A DNA stretch of 64,000 bases from Comamonas testosteroni. GTDB lineage: Bacteria > Pseudomonadota > Gammaproteobacteria > Burkholderiales > Burkholderiaceae_C. The DNA is taken from NCBI GenBank assembly GCA_008727115.1, contig CP044131.1, positions 3,596,001-3,660,000 on the forward strand, given 5' to 3'. The notes under the pieces are model-generated. The model was not told the origin of the DNA. It ran no database searches and was given only the letters and a program-made list of their open reading frames with translations. Positions within the stretch are counted from its first letter, which is position 1, and each line of letters opens with the position of its first letter. The position numbers were made by a program, and so were the translations under genes. This document shows, piece after piece, positions 52,264-61,058 of this stretch.

Positions 52264-54735
52264 ATGCAAAATCCTTGCATCCAGCTGCTGCGCTGGCTCG
52301 CAGCACTTCATCTCTGCATAGGCTTGGCAATCGCTGCCGAGCCTCTCTCCACAATCACGGATGTGCAAGCTGCATCGATGCAGCAAATTCAGCAGTCCGC
52401 CGATGCTCTGGACGCGGTACGCAAGTCACTGGATGACACCGACTCTGCAGAAACCCTGCAGGCGCTGTCCGAGAAAGCACTCCAGTCCAAGCGCGACGCC
52501 GATGCCGCCGTCGTGGCTCTGGAGCCTTTGCTCAAGCAACTGGACGCCCGTATTGCCCAGCTGGGGACGGTGGAAGAGGGAGCAGAAGAAACCCCTGAGC
52601 TGACCCAGCAGCGCAAAGACCTGAACCAGCAACACAGCGACCTGGACTCGGCCATCAAACGCAGCAAGCTGCTGGCCGTAGAGGCCAAGCAGGCTGGCGA
52701 CAGCATTGAAAAAATTCGCGCCCAGCAGTTCAACGAGCAAATCGCCCGCAAGGTCGCCTCGCCTCTTTCGCCCTCGCTGTGGAAGAAGTTCGCTGCCGAC
52801 ATTCCCCAGGACCTGCAGCGCATTCATGGCTTGATTCGCCAGGGTCAGGCCACGTTTTCAGCGGCCATCAAGCAGCATGGCTGGAAATGGCCTGTACTGG
52901 GTGCTGTCGCCGCCCTGATTCTGATTTTTCCGTTGCGCATCTGGCTGCGCAGGCTGGGGCGCCACTTTGCTGCATCCAAGTCAGCGCCCAGTGGTCGCCT
53001 GCGACGATCTGGACTGGCAGTGTGGATGCTGATTGTGGGCACAGCCCTGCCGGGCCTTGCCAGCCTGGTGTTCATAGAAGTCCTGCGCTCCATTGATGCC
53101 ATCGCACCGCGCCTGCAGCTGGTCGCCGACGCCTGGATCAAGGGCAGCTTTGTCTCGGCCTTTTTCCTGTCCATCAGCGCCAGCCTGCTGGCCCCCTCCT
53201 GCCCCTCCTGGCGTCTGCTCAATATTGACAACGAGACCGCCCCAAAGCTCACTCGCCTGGCCTGGGGAGCTGCCGGTCTGACCTGGTTTTCGCTGATGCT
53301 CAATGCCGTTGACATCGCCGCACGCACCAGCCCCGTCAGCAGCGTGGCACTGGATGGCCTGATCGCCCTGACCTATGTGGCGCTCATCATGTCTACGCTG
53401 GTCGTCATCAAGAAGCAACGCCAGCGCCAGCAGGCTATTTATCAAGAAAAGGCCACACAACACCCCGGCGATCACCGACCTGCAGCCACCAGCAACTGGC
53501 TGATGTTTGCCTGGCTGGGCGGCCACCTGACCGTGCTCGCGGCCTTGGTCGCAGCCTTGATCGGCTACCTGAACTTCTCCGTCTTCGTCGCCACCCAAAT
53601 GGTGTGGATCACCGTCGTGGTACTGGCCACCAGCTTGCTGATGAAGTTTGCCGATGACCTGTTCAGCTGGCTCAGCTCTCCTGACAGCCGAACCGGACAA
53701 GGCATTGTTCAGAGCATGGGGCTCAAGCCCTCCCATCTGGAGCAAATAGGCGTGCTGCTGTCCGCCTTCGCACGGGTGTGCCTGCTGTTGCTGGGGCTGC
53801 TGGCCCTGACAGCTCCCTTTGGCAACTCCAGCACCTTGCTGGCGCTGTCCGACACCTTGACCAAGGGTCTGCCCATAGGCGATGCCGTGCTGCGGCCCAT
53901 GACCATCGTGCGTGGCCTGGCTGTGCTGGTACTGGGTCTGACCCTGTTTCGCACCCTGCAGCACTGGCTGGTGGATACCTATCTGCCCAAGACCGAGCTG
54001 GACATTGGCGCACGCAACTCCATCAGCACCGTGGCGCGCTACGTGGGCATCACGCTATCCGGACTGTGGACGCTGGCAGCCCTGGGCATTGGTTTTGAGA
54101 AAGTGGCCCTGCTGGCCAGCGCCTTGTCCGTGGGTATCGGTTTCGGCCTGCAGGCCATCACACAGAACTTTGTCTCCGGCCTGATCTTGCTGGCGGAGCG
54201 CCCCGTGAAACTGGGCGACCGCGTACGCATCGGCGATCAAGTCGGCGATATCCGTCGCATCAGCGTGCGTGCCACTGAGATCCAGACCGATGACAAATCC
54301 ACCGTCATCGTGCCCAACTCGGAGTTCATCACCAAGTCCGTGCAGAACCTGACCATGAACGGCGCGCTGGGCCGCATCTCGATTGCCTTTTCGGTGCCGC
54401 TGAGCACCGATATCGTCAAGCTGCGCGAGGTGCTCCTGGGCCTGTATACCGAGCATGAGGCCGTGCTCACCAACCCTGCTCCGGCCATGTATGTGGACTC
54501 CATCAACGGCAACGTAGTCAACATCGCCAGCTTCGGCCATGTCTCCAGCTCACGCAATGTCTACAGCACGCGCAGCGACTTGCTGTTTGGGCTGCTGCAG
54601 CGCTGTGCTGAACACAAGATTGCCCTGGTGGCCGCCACCGACATCAATCTGATCCAGCCAGCCACGCCACCGGCCCCCACCCCTGCTCCGGCGCACCCCG
54701 CTCAGCAACCTCAGGCAGAGCCTCCCGTCGCCTGA
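52264..54735 (+). CDS. MscS-family mechanosensitive channel with DUF3772
   Basis: An 823-residue membrane protein. A signal peptide (about 1-25, LLRWLAALHLCIGLAIAAEP) leads to a periplasmic, helical DUF3772 domain (about 30-210) and then to about eleven membrane segments. The MscS core is at about 600-780: GIGFGLQAITQNFVSGLILL (pore helix), AERPVKLGDRVRIGDQVGDI (beta domain) and TVIVPNSEFITKSVQN. The C-terminus is a Pro/Ala-rich tail. A GTG at 52201 is in frame, but the ATG at 52264 puts the signal peptide at the start. It probably releases solutes on osmotic down-shock. Its end overlaps the convergent hydrolase gene by 25 bases. Confidence 0.9.
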   Translation: MQNPCIQLLRWLAALHLCIGLAIAAEPLSTITDVQAASMQQIQQSADALDAVRKSLDDTDSAETLQALSEKALQSKRDADAAVVALEPLLKQLDARIAQLGTVEEGAEETPELTQQRKDLNQQHSDLDSAIKRSKLLAVEAKQAGDSIEKIRAQQFNEQIARKVASPLSPSLWKKFAADIPQDLQRIHGLIRQGQATFSAAIKQHGWKWPVLGAVAALILIFPLRIWLRRLGRHFAASKSAPSGRLRRSGLAVWMLIVGTALPGLASLVFIEVLRSIDAIAPRLQLVADAWIKGSFVSAFFLSISASLLAPSCPSWRLLNIDNETAPKLTRLAWGAAGLTWFSLMLNAVDIAARTSPVSSVALDGLIALTYVALIMSTLVVIKKQRQRQQAIYQEKATQHPGDHRPAATSNWLMFAWLGGHLTVLAALVAALIGYLNFSVFVATQMVWITVVVLATSLLMKFADDLFSWLSSPDSRTGQGIVQSMGLKPSHLEQIGVLLSAFARVCLLLLGLLALTAPFGNSSTLLALSDTLTKGLPIGDAVLRPMTIVRGLAVLVLGLTLFRTLQHWLVDTYLPKTELDIGARNSISTVARYVGITLSGLWTLAALGIGFEKVALLASALSVGIGFGLQAITQNFVSGLILLAERPVKLGDRVRIGDQVGDIRRISVRATEIQTDDKSTVIVPNSEFITKSVQNLTMNGALGRISIAFSVPLSTDIVKLREVLLGLYTEHEAVLTNPAPAMYVDSINGNVVNIASFGHVSSSRNVYSTRSDLLFGLLQRCAEHKIALVAATDINLIQPATPPAPTPAPAHPAQQPQAEPPVA

Positions 54736-55658
54736 GCTTTGCTCTGCAGTTGTTCTCGCAACTGCAGAGCATGAGCCCAGACCCGCTCATCAAACAGCAA
54801 TTGCATATGGGCGGCATCATCGACCTCGTGAGACTGTGCTCCCGCCAAAGTTGCCAGACTCGACGGAAAAACGATGTTGTCGCAGCGACTGCTCCAGCAG
54901 CTCATGCCGACCTCGGCTGGCAGTGGCCCTAGCTGCTGCAGCCAGTCGCAGGACTCCCGCATATCCACTGCCGGAAGACGCCTGGCCCAGCGCGCCAGCC
55001 AGGTACCTCCATGCGGTGTAGCCACTGTTACCACATGGGCTGCATGGCGCACACGCTCCTCGGTACTGAGCCGTTTGAGCCAGGCTCTCACCACAAGCCC
55101 ACCCATGCTATGCGCTACCAGAAGTGGTGCACGCCCCGTAATCTGGACAAGCGATTTCACACATTGATCGAGGTCATCCACCATGGCCTCCATGGGGCTG
55201 CCATGCGCAGGCTCCAGTGTCATGGCAGCGCAAGGGATACCGCGCGCCTTGAGTCTGCGCAGCCAGACACTCCATACGGCGCGGTTGCAAAAATAGCCAT
55301 GCACCAACACCACGCCGACCTGCCCTTGCGGCGACACACCCAGATCCGAGGCACTCAGACCATCGGGCTGCGCCCATTCGCAAAACGGAATCTGCCAGCC
55401 AAACAGTCGAAGTGACCAGCGCCATTCCGCCAACCATGCACGCAGCATCACACCCCCTGCCGGCAAGGCCAGCCCGCGACTGTGCAGCACCGCACGCATC
55501 ATCAGCATCTGCAGGCCCAGCTGCACACCGGCTGCGCACGCAACCAGCGCCACGCCCAGCAAAGCCATCGCCTTGCTGCTTGGCCACCAGTAGCTGCACC
55601 ACAGCAGCATTGCCACGCCACTGATCACCGTCACACCGCGCCAGAACCAGGTATTCAC
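54711..55658 (-). CDS. Alpha/beta-fold hydrolase, lipase-like, membrane-anchored
   Basis: A 315-residue protein. Two hydrophobic segments at about 6-25 and 30-55 anchor it; the hydrolase core has VGVVLVHGYFCNRAVWSVWL (oxyanion HG motif) and APLLVAHSMGGLVVRAWLKR with the G-x-S-x-G elbow (A-H-S-M-G). This resembles PGAP1/triacylglycerol lipase-like proteins. The start is GTG at 55658, directed by a near-perfect AAGGAGGT seven bases upstream; the open frame back to 55772 is therefore not used. It overlaps the channel gene's end by 25 bases on the other strand. Confidence 0.82.
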   Translation of the reverse strand: MNTWFWRGVTVISGVAMLLWCSYWWPSSKAMALLGVALVACAAGVQLGLQMLMMRAVLHSRGLALPAGGVMLRAWLAEWRWSLRLFGWQIPFCEWAQPDGLSASDLGVSPQGQVGVVLVHGYFCNRAVWSVWLRRLKARGIPCAAMTLEPAHGSPMEAMVDDLDQCVKSLVQITGRAPLLVAHSMGGLVVRAWLKRLSTEERVRHAAHVVTVATPHGGTWLARWARRLPAVDMRESCDWLQQLGPLPAEVGMSCWSSRCDNIVFPSSLATLAGAQSHEVDDAAHMQLLFDERVWAHALQLREQLQSKAQATGGSA

Positions 55659-55836
55659 AGCCCGCACCTCCTTCGGCACAGCGTAGCAAGAGCGCGCTTC
55701 AGCGCCTAGGACAAGCCCCGGTAGACCCTGGCAGAGCACATCCGCAGAATCAGCCCACCGTCGGTTTTGCACGCTGCTTCACTTTGTTCAACCCTTCGCC
55801 CGCAAGCATGCGCGGCTTCTGCAAGGTACCTCTCCC

Positions 55837-57534
55837 ATGAACGCTGCCGCACCCTGGTTCAAACACTATCCACCCAATGTGCCGCACGATGTGCAGCCCG
55901 AGCAATACCGCTCGCTGGTGCACCTGCTTGAAGAAGCCTTTACCGAACATGCCGAGCGGCCGTTTTCCGTCTGCATGGACCGCTGGATGAGCTATGGCGA
56001 GCTAGATCAGCTTTCGGCTCAGATGGGAGCCTGGCTGCAGAGCCTGGGACTGGAGCCAGGTGCACGCGTTGCCATCATGCTGCCCAATGTGCCGCAGTTC
56101 GCCGTCAGCATGGCCGGCGTGCTGCGCGCAGGCTTTACCTGTGTGAACGTCAACCCGCTCTACACCGCCCGCGAACTGGAGCACCAGCTCAAGGACTCTG
56201 GCGCCACGGCCATCATCATTTTGGAGAACTTTGCCCATACCCTGGCCCAGGTGCTGGAGCGCAGCTCCATACGCCATATCTGCCTGACAGGCATGGGGGA
56301 TCTGCTGGGTGGCCTGTACGGCAGCTGGATCACCTTTGCCGTGCGCCACCTGGCCAAGATGGTGCCGGCCTTTGAGCTACCTCTGGGCTCGGGTGCTCAG
56401 CAGCGCCAGGTCACCACCTTCAGCAAGGCTCTGGCCACAGGTGCTGGACGCAAGCTCGTCCCCAGCACCGCCACACTGGACTCCACCGCCTTCTTGCAAT
56501 ACACCGGCGGCACCACAGGCCTGTCCAAGGGGGCGGAGCTGACCCACCGCAATATCGTGGCTGCCACCCTGCAGGCCCATGCCTGGTTCACACCGGCCCT
56601 GGAAGGCCATGTCAAGGCCAGCGACACCCATATCGTGGCTGCCTTGCCGCTCTATCACATCTTTGCGCTTACCGTGAGCCTGTTTGCCATGCGCCTTGGC
56701 GGCAGTCTGAGCCTGATTCCGAACCCGCGTGATATTCCAAAATTTGTGAAGGTGCTCAAAAAGCGTCCCTTCCACGTCCTGCCGGCTGTGAACACCTTGT
56801 TCAATGCATTGCTCAATAACGCTGACTTCCGCCAGCTCGACTTCTCCAAACTCTTCATCTCCCAGGCAGGCGGCATGGCCGCATCGGAGGGTACGGCGCG
56901 CCAGTGGCAACAGGTCACAGGCTGCGCCATGATCGAAGGCTGGGGCATGAGCGAGACCTGCGCCATCGGCACCAACAATCCGGTCACCAACAAGGAATTC
57001 ACCGGCACCATTGGTCTGCCACTGCCCGGCATCTCGGTCGCCATCAAGGACGATGAAGGCAATAACGTCCCCAACGGTCAACCCGGAGAGCTTTGCATCA
57101 AGGGGCCCAATGTCATGCAGGGCTACTACAACCAGCCTGCCGAGACCGCCAAGGCCTTCACGGCCGACGGGTACATGCGTACCGGCGATATCGGCGTGCT
57201 GGACGACGAAGGCTACACCCGCGTCATAGACCGTAAGAAGGACATGATGGTGGTCAGCGGCTTTAACGTCTATCCGAACGAGCTGGAAAACGTCATCTCC
57301 ATGTGCCCCGGCGTACTGGAGTGCGCAGCCATTGGCATCAAGGACGAACAGCAGGGCGAGTCCATCAAGGTCTATGTGGTTCGCAGCGACCCGACACTGA
57401 CCGAAGACCGCGTCCTGCGCTACTGCCAGGAACAGCTCACAGGCTACAAGCGCCCACGCTTCATCGAATTCCGCGACGAGCTGCCCAAGACCAATGTGGG
57501 CAAAATCCTGCGCCGCGAACTGCGATCCAGCTGA
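55837..57534 (+). CDS. fadD: Long-chain fatty acid-CoA ligase
   Basis: A 565-residue adenylate-forming enzyme. The ATP-binding P-loop is YTGGTTGLSKGAELTH, followed by GWGMSETCAIGTNNP, YMRTGDIGVLDDEGYTRVIDR and the final catalytic Lys in LPKTNVGKILRRELR. It activates fatty acids for the beta-oxidation enzymes encoded at 2688-11479. Typical length. Followed at once by tRNA genes. Confidence 0.94.
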   Translation: MNAAAPWFKHYPPNVPHDVQPEQYRSLVHLLEEAFTEHAERPFSVCMDRWMSYGELDQLSAQMGAWLQSLGLEPGARVAIMLPNVPQFAVSMAGVLRAGFTCVNVNPLYTARELEHQLKDSGATAIIILENFAHTLAQVLERSSIRHICLTGMGDLLGGLYGSWITFAVRHLAKMVPAFELPLGSGAQQRQVTTFSKALATGAGRKLVPSTATLDSTAFLQYTGGTTGLSKGAELTHRNIVAATLQAHAWFTPALEGHVKASDTHIVAALPLYHIFALTVSLFAMRLGGSLSLIPNPRDIPKFVKVLKKRPFHVLPAVNTLFNALLNNADFRQLDFSKLFISQAGGMAASEGTARQWQQVTGCAMIEGWGMSETCAIGTNNPVTNKEFTGTIGLPLPGISVAIKDDEGNNVPNGQPGELCIKGPNVMQGYYNQPAETAKAFTADGYMRTGDIGVLDDEGYTRVIDRKKDMMVVSGFNVYPNELENVISMCPGVLECAAIGIKDEQQGESIKVYVVRSDPTLTEDRVLRYCQEQLTGYKRPRFIEFRDELPKTNVGKILRRELRSS

Positions 57535-57583
57535 GTTTTTCAGAAAAATCACGCATTTCCCTGAAGAGGCCGCAACTTGCTGC

Positions 57584-57589
57584 TAGAAT
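57584..57589 (+). promoter_or_regulatory. Possible -10 box of the tRNA-Val pair
   Basis: TAGAAT lies 11 bases before the first tRNA and is followed by the GC-rich GCGG discriminator, a feature of stringently controlled stable-RNA promoters. A -35 box is not clear. Confidence 0.35.
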
Positions 57590-57599
57590 TGCGGTCTTC

Positions 57600-57674
57600 G
57601 GGTGATTAGCTCAGCGGTAGAGCACTGCCTTCACACGGCAGGGGTCACATGTTCGATCCATGTATCACCCACCA
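57600..57674 (+). tRNA. tRNA-Val (anticodon CAC), first copy
   Basis: Acceptor stem GGGTGAT/ATCACCC, D-arm TAGCTCAGCGGTAGAGCA, anticodon stem CTGCC/GGCAG with loop TTCACAC (anticodon CAC, codon GUG), T-arm with TTCGATC, and an encoded ACCA end. All stems pair. Confidence 0.96.
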
Positions 57675-57680
57675 GTTATT

Positions 57681-57755
57681 GCGTGATTAGCTCAGCGGTA
57701 GAGCACTGCCTTCACACGGCAGGGGTCACATGTTCGATCCATGTATCACGCACCA
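57681..57755 (+). tRNA. tRNA-Val (anticodon CAC), second copy
   Basis: Same as the first copy in D-arm, anticodon arm and T-arm. The acceptor stem is GCGTGAT/ATCACGC: base pair 2-71 is C-G instead of G-C, a compensatory change. The gap between the two genes is six bases. Confidence 0.96.
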
Positions 57756-57759
57756 GACA

Positions 57760-57796
57760 AAGCCTCTTGAGTCATTGATTCAAGAGGCTTTTTCTT
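57760..57796 (+). terminator. Rho-independent terminator after the tRNA pair
   Basis: AGCCTCTTGA, loop, TCAAGAGGCT, followed by TTTTTCTTTT. Confidence 0.88.
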
Positions 57797-57862
57797 TTCC
57801 CGGCCTGGGCAGGTGCACTTGCATAATGACTCTCTCGCACACAGCGTAACCTGACGATAAAA

Positions 57863-58321
57863 ATGACGATAAAAGAGACACCCACCTTGGCCTGGGGCGA
57901 TGCACTGCTGATGGGCCACGGCCCCATGGACGATATTCACGAAGAGTTTGTGCAACTGGTCGGCCAGCTTGAAACCGCCAGCGATGCACAGCTGCCCGAG
58001 CTGCTGCAGGCCATGGAAGTCCATTTACAGCACCACTTTGCCGAAGAAGACCAGTGGATGCTGAGCACCAGCTTCCCTCCACGCGACTGCCATATTGATG
58101 AGCATGCAGCCGTGCTCAAGTCGGTCGCTGAAGTGCGCCTCAAGCTTGCCGAAGGCAATGTCACGCTCTGCCGTGACCTGATCAAGGCGCTGGTTGACTG
58201 GTTTCCCGGCCATGCCACACACCTAGACTCCGCTCTGGCGCACTGGCTGTCCAAGCAGCGCTTTGGCGGCAAGCCCGTGGTGATTCGCCGCAATATCCTG
58301 TCTGCCACCGAGCCGCAATAA
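57863..58321 (+). CDS. Hemerythrin domain protein
   Basis: A 152-residue four-helix di-iron protein. The expected ligands are visible in the order MDDIHEEFVQL, HHFAEEDQWM (H-x3-E), DEHAAVLKSV and HATHLDSALAHW (H-x3-H/D). Bacteriohemerythrins bind oxygen or sense oxygen or nitric oxide. Single domain, no membrane part. Located alone between the tRNA terminator and an MBL-fold gene. Confidence 0.88.
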   Translation: MTIKETPTLAWGDALLMGHGPMDDIHEEFVQLVGQLETASDAQLPELLQAMEVHLQHHFAEEDQWMLSTSFPPRDCHIDEHAAVLKSVAEVRLKLAEGNVTLCRDLIKALVDWFPGHATHLDSALAHWLSKQRFGGKPVVIRRNILSATEPQ

Positions 58322-58417
58322 GCCGCCTCGCTTACGCGACAGCCGTGCCAACGGCCCATCTCTCAGGTCTGCTAGGCTTGTCTCAAACACAAAACACCGT
58401 GCAGGAGACAAGCCCCC

Positions 58418-59374
58418 ATGACGACCTCTTCAACCCCGGCCTTACCCCCTGGCATGAGCGTGCTGGAGCGCGGCTGGCTGTCGGCCAACAACATCGTTTT
58501 CACTGCGCAGACCGGAGATGACGAAGGCGCTGCCGTGGTCGATACCGGCTATGTCACGCACTCTGCGCAAACGCAGGCGTTAATCGAAAGTGCTCTCGAC
58601 GGGCAGCCGCTGACTCGCATTCTCAACACCCACCTGCACAGCGACCATTGCGGTGGCAATGCGGCTTTGCAGCAGGCTTATCCACAAGTGCAGACCTTTA
58701 TCGCTCCGGGCCAGGCAGAGGCCGTGCGATCCTGGGATGAAGCAGCTCTCAGCTACGCCCCCACAGGCCAGGACTGCCCACGCTTTGCCATCACCGGCGT
58801 ACTGCAACCGGGCAGCTCAGTGCGCCTGTCAGGGCGCGACTGGCAAATTCATGCGGCGCCCGGACATGACCCACACTCTGTGATTCTGTTCGAGTCCGAA
58901 AGCCGCACACTCATCTCCGCCGATGCGCTGTGGGAAAACGGTTTTGGCGTGGTCTTCCCCGAGATTGAAGGCATTGCGGCCTTTGACGAAGTGGCGGACA
59001 CGCTCGATGTGATTGAGGGCTTGCAGCCGCAGCTCGTCATCCCCGGCCATGGCAGCCTGTTTACCGATGTGCCAGCGGCGCTTGCGATCGCTCGCAAACG
59101 GCTGGCAGGCTTTGTGCAGGCACCGGAGCGCCACGCCAGCTACGCAGCCAAGGTACTGCTCAAATACAAGTTGCTGGAATGGCAAAGCATCCACTTGCAG
59201 GCTCTGCACACCTGGATAGAAGCCACGCCCTATTTCGACACCCTGCATCAAAGCTATTTCGCTTCACAGACGGCGCAGCAATGGCGAGACGGTCTGATCG
59301 AGAGCCTGATCGCCAGTGGTGCCGCACAACTGCAGCGCAATGCGGCTGGAGAGCCCGTTCTCTTCAATCAGTGA
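58418..59374 (+). CDS. MBL-fold metallo-hydrolase
   Basis: A 318-residue metallo-beta-lactamase-fold enzyme. The binuclear metal motif is NTHLHSDHCGGNAALQQA (H-x-H-x-D-H) at about residue 68-77, with later His in AAPGHDPHSVILFESES and in PQLVIPGHGSLFTD. C-terminal helices extend about 80 residues beyond the core. GAGACAAG lies before the start. It could hydrolyse thioesters, phosphodiesters or lactones; the sequence does not tell. Confidence 0.86.
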   Translation: MTTSSTPALPPGMSVLERGWLSANNIVFTAQTGDDEGAAVVDTGYVTHSAQTQALIESALDGQPLTRILNTHLHSDHCGGNAALQQAYPQVQTFIAPGQAEAVRSWDEAALSYAPTGQDCPRFAITGVLQPGSSVRLSGRDWQIHAAPGHDPHSVILFESESRTLISADALWENGFGVVFPEIEGIAAFDEVADTLDVIEGLQPQLVIPGHGSLFTDVPAALAIARKRLAGFVQAPERHASYAAKVLLKYKLLEWQSIHLQALHTWIEATPYFDTLHQSYFASQTAQQWRDGLIESLIASGAAQLQRNAAGEPVLFNQ

Positions 59375-59640
59375 TGCACGGTGGCGGCCACCAGCCGCAT
59401 CACCAGCGGGCGCACCAGCAGCACGCAGGCAAAGGCGGCGGGCATGGCCACGGCATAGGCCTTGAGCACCCTCCACCAGTAGCCAGGGGCCGCGCCCCCA
59501 TTGGCGAGAACGATGACGCAGCACATGAGAAACGCCATGATCAGCGCCATATAAAAAGCAAACACCCAAGGCGTATAGCGCTTGTGCAGCTTGTAGCGCG
59601 ACCTGACCGCCACCTGCTGCACAGAATCTCCCTCAGTCAT
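59368..59640 (-). CDS. DUF2798 small membrane protein
   Basis: A 90-residue protein with two hydrophobic helices (FAFYMALIMAFLMCCVIVLA and the segment around AYAVAMPAAFACVLLVRP), the DUF2798 pattern. It ends PLVMRLVAATVHH. It overlaps the siderophore-interacting protein gene by eight bases at its start and the MBL gene by seven bases at its end on the other strand. Function unknown; genes of this family are often next to iron or stress genes. Confidence 0.75.
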   Translation of the reverse strand: MTEGDSVQQVAVRSRYKLHKRYTPWVFAFYMALIMAFLMCCVIVLANGGAAPGYWWRVLKAYAVAMPAAFACVLLVRPLVMRLVAATVHH

Positions 59641-60424
59641 TCGCGCTCAGCTCCTCGTGGTGACCGGCTTCGCCCAGCTTCCAGTACGAAGCAATGCGCA
59701 TGCGCTTGGGATGGGCTCCGGGCTTGGCCAGAATGCGCTTGCGCAGATCGGCCATGGCGCGATTTTCACCAGCGGCCCAGACAAAGCCCTCGCCCTCGGG
59801 CAGCTCCAGCGCATCGACCGCATCGGCCAGCGAGTCCACCCACTGCAGATCCAGGGCCGCCGCACTGCTCCACTCGCGCTGGTCTGCCGGGTTGCTCACC
59901 TGGGCACGCACGATGGCGCGACTGCCGGCGGGCAACTCCGCCAGACGCCGCTCCATGGCGGGCAAGGCAGATTCATCGCCCAGCAGCACATGCCAGTCCA
60001 GCTCGGCTGGCACGACCAGACTGCCGCGCGGCCCGGCCAGCCCCAGCCATTGGCCGATCGCTGCAGTGCGCGCCCATTCCACGGCCGGGCCGGTGCCGTG
60101 CTCGGCAAACTCCAGCTGCAGCGTATGGTTGCTGGCGTCGTAGTTCAGCGGCGTGTAGTCGCGCATGGTCGGGCGCTCGCCCTCGATGTGCGGGCGTCCA
60201 TCGACCATCTGCGGCAGATTGGGCTTGTCCAGTCCAACCTGGGGCAGTATGAGCTTGGTATGGTCGTCAAAGCCTGCGCTGACAAAGCCTGCCAGCTCGG
60301 GGCCGCCCACGGTCAGGCGGATAAAGCCGGGGCTGATTTGTTCACGTGCCAGCAATTGCACATGGCGAGCACGGAACTCGTGCCGTACACGTTGCATGAT
60401 GGCTGTTGTCTCGGTGTTGGACAT
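59633..60424 (-). CDS. Siderophore-interacting protein (flavin-type ferric reductase)
   Basis: A 263-residue protein of the SIP/ViuB family that binds FAD and reduces iron from ferric siderophores in the cytoplasm. N-terminal RLTVGGPELAGFVSAGFDDHTKLILPQ and MRDYTPLNYDASNHTLQLEFAEHGTGPAVEWA (in part) contain the flavin RxYTP-like motif (RDYTPLNY); LLGDESALPAMERRLAELP and FVWAAGENRAMADLRKRI mark the C-terminal SIP domain. Start 60424 (MSNTETTAIMQ) is chosen; a start at 60454 would overlap the operator. Divergent from a MarR gene. Confidence 0.92.
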   Translation of the reverse strand: MSNTETTAIMQRVRHEFRARHVQLLAREQISPGFIRLTVGGPELAGFVSAGFDDHTKLILPQVGLDKPNLPQMVDGRPHIEGERPTMRDYTPLNYDASNHTLQLEFAEHGTGPAVEWARTAAIGQWLGLAGPRGSLVVPAELDWHVLLGDESALPAMERRLAELPAGSRAIVRAQVSNPADQREWSSAAALDLQWVDSLADAVDALELPEGEGFVWAAGENRAMADLRKRILAKPGAHPKRMRIASYWKLGEAGHHEELSAND

Positions 60425-60468
60425 GTTTTTCAAACAGTTGATAAAGTCCACCAAATATCTATTAATAA

Positions 60469-60483
60469 GTTGACTTAGTCAAC
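60469..60483. promoter_or_regulatory. Inverted repeat between SIP and MarR genes, probable MarR operator
   Basis: GTTGAC, TTA, GTCAAC. It lies in the 76-base gap between the divergent genes, within an AT-rich stretch (AATATCTATTAATAAG), where a MarR dimer could control both promoters. A related half (GTTGAT) is at 60437-60442. Confidence 0.65.
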
Positions 60484-60500
60484 AAACAACCTTATCCCCG

Positions 60501-60947
60501 ATGAGTTCATCTGTCACCACCGATGTGTTTGAGCTGCTGCACGATCTGATGCACCTGTTTCGCGCGCGTTTGCTGCAGTCCCTGCAGGAGCTTGATGCAG
60601 AGCTGACCTTCAACGAGTTCCGCATCCTCATGCACACAGGCCGCCACCCCGGCATTACACAAAAGGAGCTGGTCGAGCACAGCCACACCGACAAGGCCCA
60701 GATGGCGCGTACCCTGAGTCAGTTGCAGGACAAGGGCCTGCTGGAGCGCTCGGCCAGCGAGGCAGACAAGCGCGTGCGCTGCCTGCAACTGAGCACCCAA
60801 GGTCTGGCTTTGTTTGAGCAGTTGCGCCAGCAACGCGAACGCATTGCCAAGGACCTGCTGAGCGCCTTTCCTGCAGCGGAGCAACAGCAGCTGCGTGCCT
60901 TGCTGCAATACGCTCTGGATAGTGCGCAGGGCGCAAAGAATAAATAA
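60501..60947 (+). CDS. MarR-family regulator
   Basis: A 148-residue winged-helix regulator. TFNEFRILMHTGRHPGITQKELVEHSHTDKAQMARTLSQLQDKGLLERSASEADKRVRCLQLS (named by parts: ITQKELVEHSHTDKAQ is the recognition region and EADKRVRCLQLS the wing) is standard MarR. It is divergent from the siderophore-interacting gene and likely regulates it and perhaps itself. Downstream, a double copy of a short repeat may act as terminator. Confidence 0.9.
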   Translation: MSSSVTTDVFELLHDLMHLFRARLLQSLQELDAELTFNEFRILMHTGRHPGITQKELVEHSHTDKAQMARTLSQLQDKGLLERSASEADKRVRCLQLSTQGLALFEQLRQQRERIAKDLLSAFPAAEQQQLRALLQYALDSAQGAKNK

Positions 60948-60950
60948 AAA

Positions 60951-61033
60951 AGGAGCTGATAGCGCTTGCTAGTCAATCAACTCACACACTAATGGTGCTG
61001 AGTTCATTGATATTCATGCGCTAGCAGCTCCTG
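60951..61033. repeat. Two facing copies of the short dispersed repeat (large palindrome)
   Basis: AGGAGCTGATAGCGCTTGCT at 60951 and ATGCGCTAGCAGCTCCTGAT at 61015 are inverted copies of the family. The arms AGGAGCTG.../...CAGCTCCT pair and enclose about 50 bases with CAATCAA/TTCATTG. It lies directly after the MarR stop and may end its transcript. Confidence 0.72.
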
Positions 61034-61058
61034 ATTCAGAAGCGGATCGAGAGACCCA

